Assembly: GCA_045120135.1 (NCBI GenBank)
Contig: JBGVEN010000020.1
Span: 70,078 to 134,077, forward strand
DNA length: 64,000 nt
Origin: SIG440 sp045120135
GTDB taxonomy: Bacteria > Bacillota > Clostridia > Monoglobales > Monoglobaceae
Direction: 5' to 3'
The notes beneath the pieces are model-generated. The model made no database searches. It was not told where the DNA came from and was given only the letters and a program-made list of their open reading frames with translations. This document shows, in pieces, positions 41,721 to 50,731 of the stretch (the first letter of the stretch is position 1; every line of letters begins with the position of its first letter). The translations under genes were made by a program, and so were the position numbers.

Positions 41721-42086
41721 ATGAAAAGCTTAGCTGAACTTGAAGCAATCAGAAACAAAGCAAAAGGCTCTGTTAATTTAAGAAAAGATGACCACGCAGT
41801 TCGCGTTGTTGTAGGTATGGCTACCTGCGGTATCGCAGCAGGTGCAAGACCTGTTATGGCAGCTATTATGGACGAGGTTGCAAAAAGAAATCTCGAACAT
41901 GTTGCAGTTACTCAGACAGGATGTATCGGCGTTTGCCGTTTAGAACCCATTGTTGAGGTTATGGTTCCCGGCGAAGAAAAGGTTACTTATGTAAAGGTTG
42001 ACCCCAAGAAAGCTGCTGAAATCGTAAGCGAGCATATCGTTAACGGTCGAGTAGTTACAAAGTACACAATTGGTGCTGCAGAATAA
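41721..42086 (+). CDS. Thioredoxin-like [2Fe-2S] ferredoxin (HydD-type)
   Basis: A 121-residue protein with GMATCGIAAGARPV and TQTGCIGVCRLEPIVEV, the C-x(n)-C...C-x3-C ligand set of thioredoxin-like [2Fe-2S] ferredoxins, plus VKVDPKKAAEIVSEHI, the same tail found at the N-terminus of HydB. It is a stand-alone fourth electron-transfer subunit, as in tetrameric HydABCD and HndABCD complexes. Confidence 0.88.
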   Translation: MKSLAELEAIRNKAKGSVNLRKDDHAVRVVVGMATCGIAAGARPVMAAIMDEVAKRNLEHVAVTQTGCIGVCRLEPIVEVMVPGEEKVTYVKVDPKKAAEIVSEHIVNGRVVTKYTIGAAE

Positions 42087-42131
42087 TTAAACAGCCCGGA
42101 TTAATAATATAGAAAGGTTTGGTGTTTAAAC

Positions 42132-43925
42132 ATGGATATGGTTAGAGGTCATATTCTTTGCTGCGGCGGTACAGGTTGTACCTCTTCCGGCTGTGATGCA
42201 ATCATCAAAGAGATGGAAGCACAGCTTGCGGCACATGATTTGGAAAAAGAGTTTAAAATTATAAAGACAGGTTGCTTTGGCCTTTGTGCGTTGGGACCGA
42301 TTATGATTGTATATCCTGAGGGTGCATTCTACAGCAGAGTTACTCCCGAGGATGTTAAAGAAATCGTTGAAGAACATCTTGTTAAGGGTAGAGTTGTTAA
42401 GAGACTTCTCTACGCTGAAACAATCGAAGAAGACAACATCAAGAGCCTTAACGAGGTTGACTTCTACAAAAAGCAGATGCGTGTAGCACTCCGTAACTGT
42501 GGTGTTATCAATCCTGAAGACATCGAAGAATACATTGCTATCGACGGTTATCAGGCACTTGGTAAGGTTCTTACAGAAATGACTCCTCAGGAAGTTATTG
42601 ATGTAATTAAGGAATCTGGACTCCGTGGCCGTGGCGGCGGCGGCTTCCCCACAGGTATGAAGTGGCAGTTCACCTACAATTCACAGAGCGACCAGAAGTA
42701 TGTTGCATGTAATGCCGACGAGGGTGACCCCGGTGCATTTATGGACAGAAGTATTCTGGAAGGTGACCCCCATGCAGTTATCGAAGCAATGGCTATCGCA
42801 GGTTATGCAGTAGGCGCAAACCAGGGCTATATCTACATTCGTGCAGAATACCCCATCGCGGTTAAACGTCTTGGTATTGCTATTGCTCAGGCAAGAGAAT
42901 ACGGACTTTTAGGTAAGAATATTTTCGAAACAGGCTTTGATTTTGATTTGGAGATTCGTCTTGGTGCAGGTGCGTTTGTTTGCGGTGAGGAAACAGCTCT
43001 TATCACATCAATCGAAGGTCATCGTGGCGAACCCCGTCCCCGTCCTCCGTTCCCTGCTGTTAAGGGTCTCTGGCAGAAGCCTACACTCCTTAACAATGTT
43101 GAGACTTATGCAAACATCGGTCAGATTATCTTAAACGGTGCTGACTGGTTCAAGGGTATCGGTACAGAAAAGAGCAAGGGTACAAAAGTATTTGCTCTTG
43201 GTGGTAAGATTAACAACACAGGTCTTGTTGAAGTTCCTATGGGTACAACCCTCCGCGAAATCGTTGAAGAAATCGGCGGCGGTATCCCCAACGGCAAAAA
43301 GTTTAAGGCTGCACAGACCGGTGGTCCTTCAGGCGGATGTATCCCCGAACACCTCATTGATACACCTATCGATTACGATTCACTTATGGCAATCGGTTCA
43401 ATGATGGGCTCAGGTGGTCTTATCGTTATGGACGAAGACAACTGTATGGTTGATATTGCTAAGTTCTTCCTTGAATTCACAGTTGACGAATCCTGCGGTA
43501 AGTGTACTCCCTGCCGTGTAGGTACAAAGAGACTTTACGAAATCCTCGAAAAGATTACATCAGGTAACGGAACAATGGAAGACCTCGACAAGATGGAAGA
43601 GCTCTGCTACAGCATTAAGTCAACAGCTCTCTGCGGTCTCGGTCAGACAGCTCCCAACCCTGTTCTCAGTACTCTCAAGTATTTCCGTGACGAGTATGAA
43701 GCACACGTTCGTGACAAGGTTTGTCCTGCAGGTGTATGTAAGAAGCTCGTTAAGTACGAAATCGTTGCAGATAAGTGTAAGGGCTGCAGTCTTTGTGCTA
43801 AGAAGTGTCCTGTTGGAGCAATCACAGGCGAAATTAAATCACCCTTCACAATTGATTCTGAGAAGTGCGTTAAGTGCGGCGTTTGTATGGATAGCTGTAA
43901 GTTTGGCGCAATCATTAAAAAATAA
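42132..43925 (+). CDS. hydB: NADH-dependent [FeFe] hydrogenase, NuoF-like flavoprotein subunit (HydB)
   Basis: A 597-residue subunit holding FMN and the NAD(H) site. In order: [2Fe-2S] domain (CCGGTGCTSSGC, TGCFGLCALGP; 1-95), NuoF FMN/NADH domain (RGRGGGGFPTGMKW, ADEGDPGAFMDRSILEGDPH, GAGAFVCGEETAL), SLBB, the 4Fe-4S motif ESCGKCTPCRVGT, and two C-terminal ferredoxin motifs (CKGCSLCAKKCP, CVKCGVCMDSCK). This is the bifurcating type coupling NADH and reduced ferredoxin to H2. Confidence 0.95.
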   Translation: MDMVRGHILCCGGTGCTSSGCDAIIKEMEAQLAAHDLEKEFKIIKTGCFGLCALGPIMIVYPEGAFYSRVTPEDVKEIVEEHLVKGRVVKRLLYAETIEEDNIKSLNEVDFYKKQMRVALRNCGVINPEDIEEYIAIDGYQALGKVLTEMTPQEVIDVIKESGLRGRGGGGFPTGMKWQFTYNSQSDQKYVACNADEGDPGAFMDRSILEGDPHAVIEAMAIAGYAVGANQGYIYIRAEYPIAVKRLGIAIAQAREYGLLGKNIFETGFDFDLEIRLGAGAFVCGEETALITSIEGHRGEPRPRPPFPAVKGLWQKPTLLNNVETYANIGQIILNGADWFKGIGTEKSKGTKVFALGGKINNTGLVEVPMGTTLREIVEEIGGGIPNGKKFKAAQTGGPSGGCIPEHLIDTPIDYDSLMAIGSMMGSGGLIVMDEDNCMVDIAKFFLEFTVDESCGKCTPCRVGTKRLYEILEKITSGNGTMEDLDKMEELCYSIKSTALCGLGQTAPNPVLSTLKYFRDEYEAHVRDKVCPAGVCKKLVKYEIVADKCKGCSLCAKKCPVGAITGEIKSPFTIDSEKCVKCGVCMDSCKFGAIIKK

Positions 43926-43945
43926 GGAAAGGGAGAGTGAATAAC

Positions 43946-45685
43946 ATGGAAATGGTTAATATTAAAATAAACGGACAGAGCCTTAGTGTTCCTGCAAATT
44001 ACACTATTTTGGAAGCTGCCCGTAGTGCAAATATCGAAATACCTACCCTTTGCTATCTGAAGGATGTAAGCCAGACCGGTTCTTGCAGAATGTGTATAGT
44101 TGAGGTTGTAGGCGCAAGAAACCTCCAGGCTGCTTGCGTATACCCCGTATCAGAGGGTATGGAAGTTTTGACAAACACTCAAGCAGTAAGAGATGCAAGA
44201 AAAGTAAATCTTGAACTTTTGCTTTCAAACCACGACCGCAAGTGCTTGACTTGTGCTCGTAACCAGAACTGTGAACTCCAGAAGCTGGCAGACGAGCTTG
44301 GTGTTACAGACATCACATATATGGGCGAGAGAAACGAATACGATATCGACGAGGTTTCACCTTCAATCGTAAGAGATAACAACAAGTGCGTTCTCTGCCG
44401 TCGTTGCGTAAGCGCTTGTAAGACAATCCAGACTGTTTCAGTTATAGATGCAACTGAAAGAGGCTTTAAGACAACAATCGCATCACCCTTCAACAAATCA
44501 CTCGGCGAAGTTCCCTGCGTAAACTGCGGTCAGTGTATTGTAGCTTGTCCCACAGGAGCACTTCGTGAAAAGGACAACACAGACGAGGTATGGGCAGCTA
44601 TCAATGACCCTGAAAAATACGTTGTTGTTCAGACTGCTCCTGCAGTAAGAGTTGGTCTTGGCGAAGAATTCGGTTACGAAATCGGCACACCCGTTACCGG
44701 TAAGATGGCTGCAGCTCTCAGAAGAATGGGCTTTGACGGCGTGTTTGATACCGATACAGGTGCTGACCTTACAATTATGGAAGAAGGAACAGAGTTCATT
44801 GAAAGACTTCAAAATGGTGGCAAGCTCCCGATGATTACATCTTGCAGCCCCGGCTGGATTAAGTTCTGTGAACATAACTTCCCCGACTTCCTTGACAATC
44901 TTTCAACATGTAAGTCACCTCACCAGATGTTTGGTGCAATCCTTAAGACATACTATGCTGAAAAGATGGGTATTGACCCTGCTAAGATGTTTGTAGTTTC
45001 AGTTATGCCCTGCGTTGCTAAGAAGTTTGAAGCTGGCCGTCCTGAAATGGAAGTAAACAAGCTCCGTGATGTTGATGCAGTTATTTCAACACGCGAACTT
45101 GCTAAGATGATTAAGCAGTCAGGTATCCTCTTCAACAAGCTTCCCGACGAAAAGTTCGACAACCCGTTTGAAGAAGCAAGTGGTGCCGGCGTAATCTTCG
45201 GCGCAACAGGCGGTGTTATGGAAGCTGCACTCAGAACTGTTGTTGAAGTTCTTGAAGGTAAGTCATTCGACAAGCTCGACTACGAAGCAGTAAGAGGTAC
45301 AGATGGTATCAAAGAAGCAACACTCACAGTTGCAGGTACCGAGGTTAAGGTTGCTGTTGTCAGCGGTCTTGGCAATGCAAGAAAGGTTCTCAATGATGTA
45401 AGAGACGGTAAAGCAAACTATCACTTCATCGAAATCATGGCTTGCCCCGGCGGCTGTGTTACAGGTGGTGGACAGCCTATCGTTGACTCAAGCGTTCGTA
45501 TGGATATCGACCTCAAGGCAAAGCGTGCTGCAGGTCTTTATGCAGAAGATGCATCACTTCCTGTTCGTAAGAGCCACGAGAATCCTGATATCAAGCTTCT
45601 CTACTCAGAGTTCCTTGAAAAACCGGGTAGCCATAAGTCACACGAACTCTTGCATACACACTATACAGCAAGACCCAAGTTCTAA
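43946..45685 (+). CDS. hydA: [FeFe] hydrogenase catalytic subunit (HydA)
   Basis: A 579-residue H2-forming subunit. [2Fe-2S] domain (PTLCYLKDVSQTGSCRMC), His-Cys cluster (HDRKCLTCARNQNC), two 4Fe-4S motifs (CVLCRRCVSAC, CVNCGQCIVACP) and the H-cluster motifs TSCSPGW (P1), VMPCVAKKFEA (P2) and EIMACPGGCVTGGGQP (P3). P1 reads C-S where monomeric enzymes have C-C. The end is the conserved SHENPDIKLLYSEFLEKPGS. GTG at 43937 is in frame, but GGGAG supports ATG 43946. A terminator follows. Confidence 0.95.
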   Translation: MEMVNIKINGQSLSVPANYTILEAARSANIEIPTLCYLKDVSQTGSCRMCIVEVVGARNLQAACVYPVSEGMEVLTNTQAVRDARKVNLELLLSNHDRKCLTCARNQNCELQKLADELGVTDITYMGERNEYDIDEVSPSIVRDNNKCVLCRRCVSACKTIQTVSVIDATERGFKTTIASPFNKSLGEVPCVNCGQCIVACPTGALREKDNTDEVWAAINDPEKYVVVQTAPAVRVGLGEEFGYEIGTPVTGKMAAALRRMGFDGVFDTDTGADLTIMEEGTEFIERLQNGGKLPMITSCSPGWIKFCEHNFPDFLDNLSTCKSPHQMFGAILKTYYAEKMGIDPAKMFVVSVMPCVAKKFEAGRPEMEVNKLRDVDAVISTRELAKMIKQSGILFNKLPDEKFDNPFEEASGAGVIFGATGGVMEAALRTVVEVLEGKSFDKLDYEAVRGTDGIKEATLTVAGTEVKVAVVSGLGNARKVLNDVRDGKANYHFIEIMACPGGCVTGGGQPIVDSSVRMDIDLKAKRAAGLYAEDASLPVRKSHENPDIKLLYSEFLEKPGSHKSHELLHTHYTARPKF

Positions 45686-45698
45686 TAAAAAGTTACTA

Positions 45699-45727
45699 AA
45701 AAACGCAAGGTGAATGCCTTGCGTTTT
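45699..45727 (+). terminator. Intrinsic terminator of the hydrogenase operon
   Basis: ACGCAAGG pairs with CCTTGCGT around TGAATG, preceded by an A run and followed by eight Ts. Confidence 0.9.
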
Positions 45728-45777
45728 TTTTGCTTTTTAATATGTGTAAAATTTGTGTAAACGTGGAAATAATAAGA

Positions 45778-45806
45778 TTGACATGCTATTTCATAAATGT
45801 TAAAAT
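45778..45806 (+). promoter_or_regulatory. V-type ATPase operon promoter
   Basis: TTGACA at 45778-45783, 17-base spacer, TAAAAT at 45801-45806, 60 bases before the first gene of the operon. Confidence 0.7.
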
Positions 45807-45866
45807 GAAAAAAGATTATAAATGCTTTTAAATTAAACTCCAAAATAATCAAAAGGATGTGATATC

Positions 45867-46178
45867 TTGACAACCGAAACAATTGAAAAAATCCAAAATG
45901 CCGAAATATCTGCGGAAGAAGTTGAAAAATCCGCATTTAAATCGGCTGAACTTATTTCAGAAAAGGCAAAAGATGAGGCAGCGGAGATTATCGAAAAAGC
46001 AAAGACAGCCGGCGAGGCTTATTTACGCAAAAAATCTGCCGAAGCACAAAAATTTGCTGAGGAGCAAAGTGCTGAAAATCAAAAAAAGATTGATAGTGAA
46101 ATAAAGGCGATGGAAGATGCTGTGTCATCAAAGCTTGGTGAGGCAGTAGAAAAAATTAAGGAAATGCTCATTAACTAA
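45867..46178 (+). CDS. V-type ATP synthase peripheral-stalk subunit G/H
   Basis: A 103-residue, almost wholly helical, Ala/Glu/Lys-rich protein (EISAEEVEKSAFKSAELISE, KAKDEAAEIIEKAKTAGEAY). In E/V-type ATPases this small coiled-coil protein pairs with subunit E to form the peripheral stalk; first position before subunit I is usual. There is no ATG before residue 80, so the start is TTG with AAAGGATG upstream. Sequence alone is low-complexity, so the call leans on position. Confidence 0.75.
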   Translation: MTTETIEKIQNAEISAEEVEKSAFKSAELISEKAKDEAAEIIEKAKTAGEAYLRKKSAEAQKFAEEQSAENQKKIDSEIKAMEDAVSSKLGEAVEKIKEMLIN

Positions 46179-46191
46179 AGGGGTGACTGAT

Positions 46192-48219
46192 ATGGCGGTT
46201 GTATCAATGTCTGAGATCAGTATTTTCGGGCTCCGAAAAGACCGTAAAAAAATCCTTGAAGAGATTCAGCGTATGGGTATGGTCGATGTGCGAACCTTTA
46301 AGCAAACCGATACCGGCTTTGACGGAATGGATACCCTGAGTTCACGCTCTCGCTTTCAAAAAGCTAAAAATGATTGCGAAGCAGCTCTTGGTATTCTTGA
46401 ATTTTACAAGCCGGAATCAAAGTCGCTTTTTGCGTCTTTTAATGGCAGAAAGCAGCTCGGCCGTGAAGACTATGATAAAAGGCTTGAGCAAAGGGGTAAA
46501 ATACTGAATGTGGTATCCAATATTACCAAACTCGAAAAAGAGATAGCAGACAAAAAAGCAAGAATCATTAAGCTTACCGGTGACATAGATTCACTTTCAC
46601 CCTGGCGTGAACTTCCAGTTTCGATGAAATATCACGGAACAGCCAAAACCGCAGCTTTTGTGGGAAAATTCCCGGAAAAGCGAACCGAGGCAAGTCTTGT
46701 GTCAGAGTTTGCGGAGGTTTGTGAAAAACGGGAGGTGAAAGGGATTGCCGACACCGTTCACTTTGAGATTATTGACAGCACTGATACACAGACTTATGCA
46801 ATGGTAATCTGCAGCAGACAACAAAGTGCTGAAACAGAAGATCAGCTCCGGTATATGGGTTTTGCTCAACCGGCATTTGTATGTGACGGAACCCCCAGTG
46901 AAAAAATTAGGGAATTTGAGGCAGAAATTGATAAGTGCAAAGCTGATATTGTCAGTGCAGAAAACGAATTATGCAGCCTTGAAAGTATGCGTGAGGATAT
47001 TAAATTTCTTGCGGATTACTACTCAATGCGTATTGAAAAATATAAGGTACTTGAGCAGCTTGGGCACAGCCGCAATACCTTTGCAATGACGGGATATATA
47101 CCATCAGACAAAGCGAAGGCTATTGAAAAAGAATTGACCGAAAAATGGGGAGCCGCAGTTGAATGTACTCCTGCAGACGGAGACGATGTGCCGGTGCTTC
47201 TCAAAAACAATGGGTTTGCCGCACCTCTTGAGGGTGTGCTCGAAACATTCAGCCTGCCGGGCAAGGGCGAAATCGACCCGACGGCTGCAATGGCGGTGTT
47301 TTATTACTTCCTGTTCGGGTTGATGCTTTCCGATGCGGCTTACGGAATACTGATGATTCTTATCTGCGGTCTTGCACTTTGGAAGTTCCCAAGGATGAGC
47401 GAGGGACTCCGCAAGTCTATGAAAATGTACTTGTATTGCGGGATTTCAACCACATTCTGGGGCGTAATGTTCGGTGGCTACTTTGGTGATGCAATTCAGG
47501 TTATTGCAAAAACATTTTTTAATAAGGATATTGTGATTGAGCCGCTTTGGTTTTCACCAATGAACGAACCGATGCGAATGCTTATATTCTCACTCTTGGT
47601 GGGTATAATCCACCTGTTTGCAGGGCTTGGAATGAAGCTGTATTCACTGATTAAAACACGTAATTGGAAAGACGCATTGTATGATGTAATCTTCTGGTAT
47701 ATGTTGGTTGGCGGTGCGATAGTATATCTGCTGACCATGCAGATGTTTGTGGATATGGCAAACCTCAGCTTTAAGCTTTCGGCAAATGTGGGCACGATTG
47801 CCGCAATTGTTGCAGGCTTGGGGGCTCTGGGAATTGCACTGACGGCAGGACGCTCATCAAAAAATCCATTTAAACGTCTGGCAAAGGGCCTTTATGAGCT
47901 TTATGGCGTTACAAGTTATCTCAGTGATATACTGTCGTATTCAAGACTTTTGGCACTTGGGCTTGCTACCGGTGTTATTGCCAATGTTTTTAACAAAATG
48001 GGCAGTATGTTCGGTGGCGGAGTATTGGGCGTGATAGCCTTTACGATAGTTTTCATTGTGGGACATACTCTTAATATAGGTATAAACCTGCTTGGCGCGT
48101 ATGTTCACACCAATCGTCTCCAGTTTGTAGAATTTTTTGGCAAGTTCTACGAGGGCGGCGGCGAAAAGTATTCACCATTTAAAGCGAACACAGAGTATTT
48201 TGAAATAGAAAATAAATAA
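46192..48219 (+). CDS. ntpI: V-type ATP synthase subunit I
   Basis: A 675-residue subunit with a cytoplasmic N-terminal half (1-360; two coiled coils that bind the E/G stalks, starting VVSMSEISIFGLRKDRKKIL) and a C-terminal membrane half of seven or eight helices (GEIDPTAAMAVFYYFLFGLM, LSDILSYSRLLALGLATGVI). The S-R-L arginine of the last motif forms the ion half-channel. GTG at 46183 overlaps the AAAGGGG site; ATG at 46192 is chosen. Confidence 0.94.
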   Translation: MAVVSMSEISIFGLRKDRKKILEEIQRMGMVDVRTFKQTDTGFDGMDTLSSRSRFQKAKNDCEAALGILEFYKPESKSLFASFNGRKQLGREDYDKRLEQRGKILNVVSNITKLEKEIADKKARIIKLTGDIDSLSPWRELPVSMKYHGTAKTAAFVGKFPEKRTEASLVSEFAEVCEKREVKGIADTVHFEIIDSTDTQTYAMVICSRQQSAETEDQLRYMGFAQPAFVCDGTPSEKIREFEAEIDKCKADIVSAENELCSLESMREDIKFLADYYSMRIEKYKVLEQLGHSRNTFAMTGYIPSDKAKAIEKELTEKWGAAVECTPADGDDVPVLLKNNGFAAPLEGVLETFSLPGKGEIDPTAAMAVFYYFLFGLMLSDAAYGILMILICGLALWKFPRMSEGLRKSMKMYLYCGISTTFWGVMFGGYFGDAIQVIAKTFFNKDIVIEPLWFSPMNEPMRMLIFSLLVGIIHLFAGLGMKLYSLIKTRNWKDALYDVIFWYMLVGGAIVYLLTMQMFVDMANLSFKLSANVGTIAAIVAGLGALGIALTAGRSSKNPFKRLAKGLYELYGVTSYLSDILSYSRLLALGLATGVIANVFNKMGSMFGGGVLGVIAFTIVFIVGHTLNIGINLLGAYVHTNRLQFVEFFGKFYEGGGEKYSPFKANTEYFEIENK

Positions 48220-48293
48220 AGAAAATTATTAAGGACAATAGCCTGCGGTCGCAAACACAAAAATTTTATGCAGGCAGAAAGGTTTTGTTAAAT

Positions 48294-48788
48294 ATGGAAA
48301 TTATGAACGGATTAGGTATGGTATTTGCACTTTTGGGCGCAGCACTATCTGCACTTCTTGCCGGTATAGGCTCAGCTATAGGCGTTGGTATGGCAGGTGA
48401 GGCTGCTGCGGGAGTTGTTACTGAAGACCCTCAGAAGTTTGGTAAGGTTCTTATCCTCCAGCTCCTCCCCGGCACTCAGGGCATTTACGGCTTGCTCATC
48501 GCATTCATCACTCTTTCACAGATAGGTGTACTTGGCGGCGGTGGCGACACAATTTCACTTGCAGAAGGTCTGCTTTACTTTGTGGCATGTCTCCCTATGG
48601 GATTTGTTGGCCTTTGGTCAGCACATCGTCAGGCAAGGGCGGCTGTTGCCGGCATTTCACTTGTTGCAAAAAGACCCGAACAGATGGGTAAGTCAATCAT
48701 CTTTGCGGCAATGGTTGAAACATACGCAATTCTTGCACTTCTTATTTCAATTCTTTCAATCGTAGGTATTCCTGCACTTGGTCTTTAA
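48294..48788 (+). CDS. ntpK: V-type ATP synthase subunit K (rotor ring), Na+-type
   Basis: A 164-residue four-helix proteolipid made of two hairpins. The ion site is complete in the Enterococcus hirae Na+ pattern: Leu58, Thr61 and Gln62 (LLPGTQGIYG), Gln113 (SAHRQAR) and Glu142 (AAMVETYAIL). These match L61/T64/Q65/Q110/E139 of NtpK, so Na+ is the likely coupling ion. Only the second hairpin has the acidic residue. TTG at 48285 is too close to AGAAAGG; ATG 48294 is chosen. Confidence 0.94.
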   Translation: MEIMNGLGMVFALLGAALSALLAGIGSAIGVGMAGEAAAGVVTEDPQKFGKVLILQLLPGTQGIYGLLIAFITLSQIGVLGGGGDTISLAEGLLYFVACLPMGFVGLWSAHRQARAAVAGISLVAKRPEQMGKSIIFAAMVETYAILALLISILSIVGIPALGL

Positions 48789-48840
48789 AAGAATAGGGTA
48801 TTTATACCCACTCTGACTTTAGTGAATAGGAGGGATATAT

Positions 48841-49431
48841 ATGACAGGTCTAGAAAATATACTCTTGCAGATTGAAAATGACGCAAAGACCCAAGCTGAA
48901 AAGATAATTGAACGTGCAGAGCTTTCAGCACAAAAATGCATAGACGAGGCGATTTTGGCTGCAGAGGAAATATCAAATGACTACAATGCTGTAGCACTAA
49001 AGGTTGCTGAAGAGATTAAGGCAAGAGCTAAGGCTGGTGATGACGCAATGCTCAGCCGTGCAAGGCTTTTGAAGAAGCAGGAGATAATCAAAGCGGCAAT
49101 CAATAACGCTAAAAAAGCAATTAAGGAGCAATCAGAGGCGGAGTATTTCAGATTTCTTAAAAGTCTTCTGGAAAAGTATGCTCTTAACGAATCCGGCAAA
49201 ATGCTTTTATCTGCAGCCGATAAAGCTGCAATGACTCCGGAATTTGAAAGGGCGGTAAAAGCTTCAATGCTTGATGTCACAGTTGCCGAAATTTCTGCTA
49301 GCGGCGGTTTTATACTGGTGTACGGGAGTATAGAAATAAACTGCACAATAGATGCGGTTTTTGATGCCGCAACTGAAGAAATTTCGGATATGTTGAATGA
49401 ATTCTTGTTTGTGTGTGAGGGAGGAATTTAA
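48841..49431 (+). CDS. ntpE: V-type ATP synthase subunit E
   Basis: A 196-residue peripheral-stalk subunit: N-terminal long helix (residues 1-95; IENDAKTQAEKIIERAELSA) and a C-terminal globular domain that ends GGFILVYGSIEINCTIDAVF...L, the usual E-subunit 'G-G-x-x-x-x-x-G-x-I-x-x-x-x-T' pattern. AGGAGG precedes the ATG. Subunit C starts directly after its stop codon. Confidence 0.88.
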   Translation: MTGLENILLQIENDAKTQAEKIIERAELSAQKCIDEAILAAEEISNDYNAVALKVAEEIKARAKAGDDAMLSRARLLKKQEIIKAAINNAKKAIKEQSEAEYFRFLKSLLEKYALNESGKMLLSAADKAAMTPEFERAVKASMLDVTVAEISASGGFILVYGSIEINCTIDAVFDAATEEISDMLNEFLFVCEGGI

Positions 49432-50397
49432 ATGTCCGAACAATATACCTATGCGGTTGCTCGCATACACGCAAATGAAAGTTCAATGCTTTCAACACAG
49501 GATATGGAGCGCCTGATGTCGTCTGCCGGCTTTAACGAGGCGTTGGGTGTTCTTGCCGAAAAAGGCTATGATACGACAGATGTCGGGTCTTCTGATGAAA
49601 TACTTGCCCGTGAACGGAAAAAGACCTATAAGCTTATTTCTGAACTTGTAGGTGATATGTCTGCGTTTGATATTTTCTTTTTGGAAAACGACTTTCAGAA
49701 TTTAAAGGCTGCGGTTAAGTCTGCGGTAACAAGTGAAGCAAGCCAAAATATTTATGTAAGCGGCGGAACTGTTTCTAAAGAACTAATTGATTCTGCGGTC
49801 AAAACCCGTGAATTTGATAAATTGCCCGAATTTTTAAGAGATATAGCCGAAAAAGCACTTAAAACCCTATTGGAGACAAGTGACGGCGGCCTTTGTGATT
49901 TGATGATAGACAAGGCGTACCTTGAAAGACTGCTGGAACAGGGTCAGAAATCCAATAGTAAAATGGTGAGACAATATGCTGAGCTATACACTGCAATGTC
50001 GGATATACGGATAGCTGTTCGTGGATGTCGGCTTGAAAAAAAACGTGAATTTTTTAAACGCAGTCTGGTAGAGTGCAAAACTCTTTCGGCAGATTCGTTA
50101 GCAGAGAGTTCTGCCAAAAGTATGGACGATTTGTTCGAATATCTGCTGACAACCGATTATTCCGATGCTGTAGATGTTATTAAGGAATCCTATGTTGCCT
50201 TCGAAAAATGGTGTGACGATAAGGTTATGTATGAGCTTCGCAAGGAAAAGTCAAATAATTTTACAATCGGGCCTATTGCGGCGTATATACTTGCTAAAGA
50301 GACTGAACTTAAGGCAGTAGGACTGATTTTGACAGCCAAGCAGAATAATCTGGAAATGAGTGTTATAAGAGAAAGGCTGAGAGAGCTTTATGTATAA
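49432..50397 (+). CDS. ntpC: V-type ATP synthase subunit C
   Basis: A 321-residue all-helical funnel-shaped subunit (V-ATPase d/AC39 family) linking rotor shaft and K ring. Typical stretches: YAVARIHANESSMLSTQDME, LISELVGDMSAFDIFFLEND, NLKAAVKSA, and the C-terminal GPIAAYILAKETELKAVGLI, then ERLRELYV. Overlaps subunit F by eight bases. Confidence 0.93.
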   Translation: MSEQYTYAVARIHANESSMLSTQDMERLMSSAGFNEALGVLAEKGYDTTDVGSSDEILARERKKTYKLISELVGDMSAFDIFFLENDFQNLKAAVKSAVTSEASQNIYVSGGTVSKELIDSAVKTREFDKLPEFLRDIAEKALKTLLETSDGGLCDLMIDKAYLERLLEQGQKSNSKMVRQYAELYTAMSDIRIAVRGCRLEKKREFFKRSLVECKTLSADSLAESSAKSMDDLFEYLLTTDYSDAVDVIKESYVAFEKWCDDKVMYELRKEKSNNFTIGPIAAYILAKETELKAVGLILTAKQNNLEMSVIRERLRELYV

Positions 50398-50713
50398 GGG
50401 TGTAGCAGTTATAGGCGACAGAGACAGCATATACGGCTTTGCGTCAATCGGTCTCAGCATCTTTCCCGTAAGCAATCGGGAGGATGGTCTGGAAAAATTC
50501 AGACAGCTGTGCCGTGGCGATTATGCCGTTATATATATAACAGAGTCTCTGGCGGCAGAAATAGAGGAAGAAATCGAAAAGGTATCTGAGCAAATGACCC
50601 CTGCGGTAATTCTCATTCCGGGTGTTTACGGAAATACCGGCAAGGGTAGGAATGAGGTTCGCAAATCGGTTGAAAAGGCGGTTGGCTCGGATATATTGTT
50701 CGGTGACAAATAA
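50390..50713 (+). CDS. ntpF: V-type ATP synthase subunit F
   Basis: A 107-residue Rossmann-like regulatory subunit of the central stalk: VAVIGDRDSIYGFASIGLSI and YAVIYITESLAAEIEEEIEK, ending with the flexible tail VRKSVEKAVGSDIL-like EVRKSVEKAVGSDILF. Overlaps subunit C and precedes subunit A. Confidence 0.92.
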   Translation: MYKGVAVIGDRDSIYGFASIGLSIFPVSNREDGLEKFRQLCRGDYAVIYITESLAAEIEEEIEKVSEQMTPAVILIPGVYGNTGKGRNEVRKSVEKAVGSDILFGDK

Positions 50714-50731
50714 AGAAGGAAGTGATGCAAA

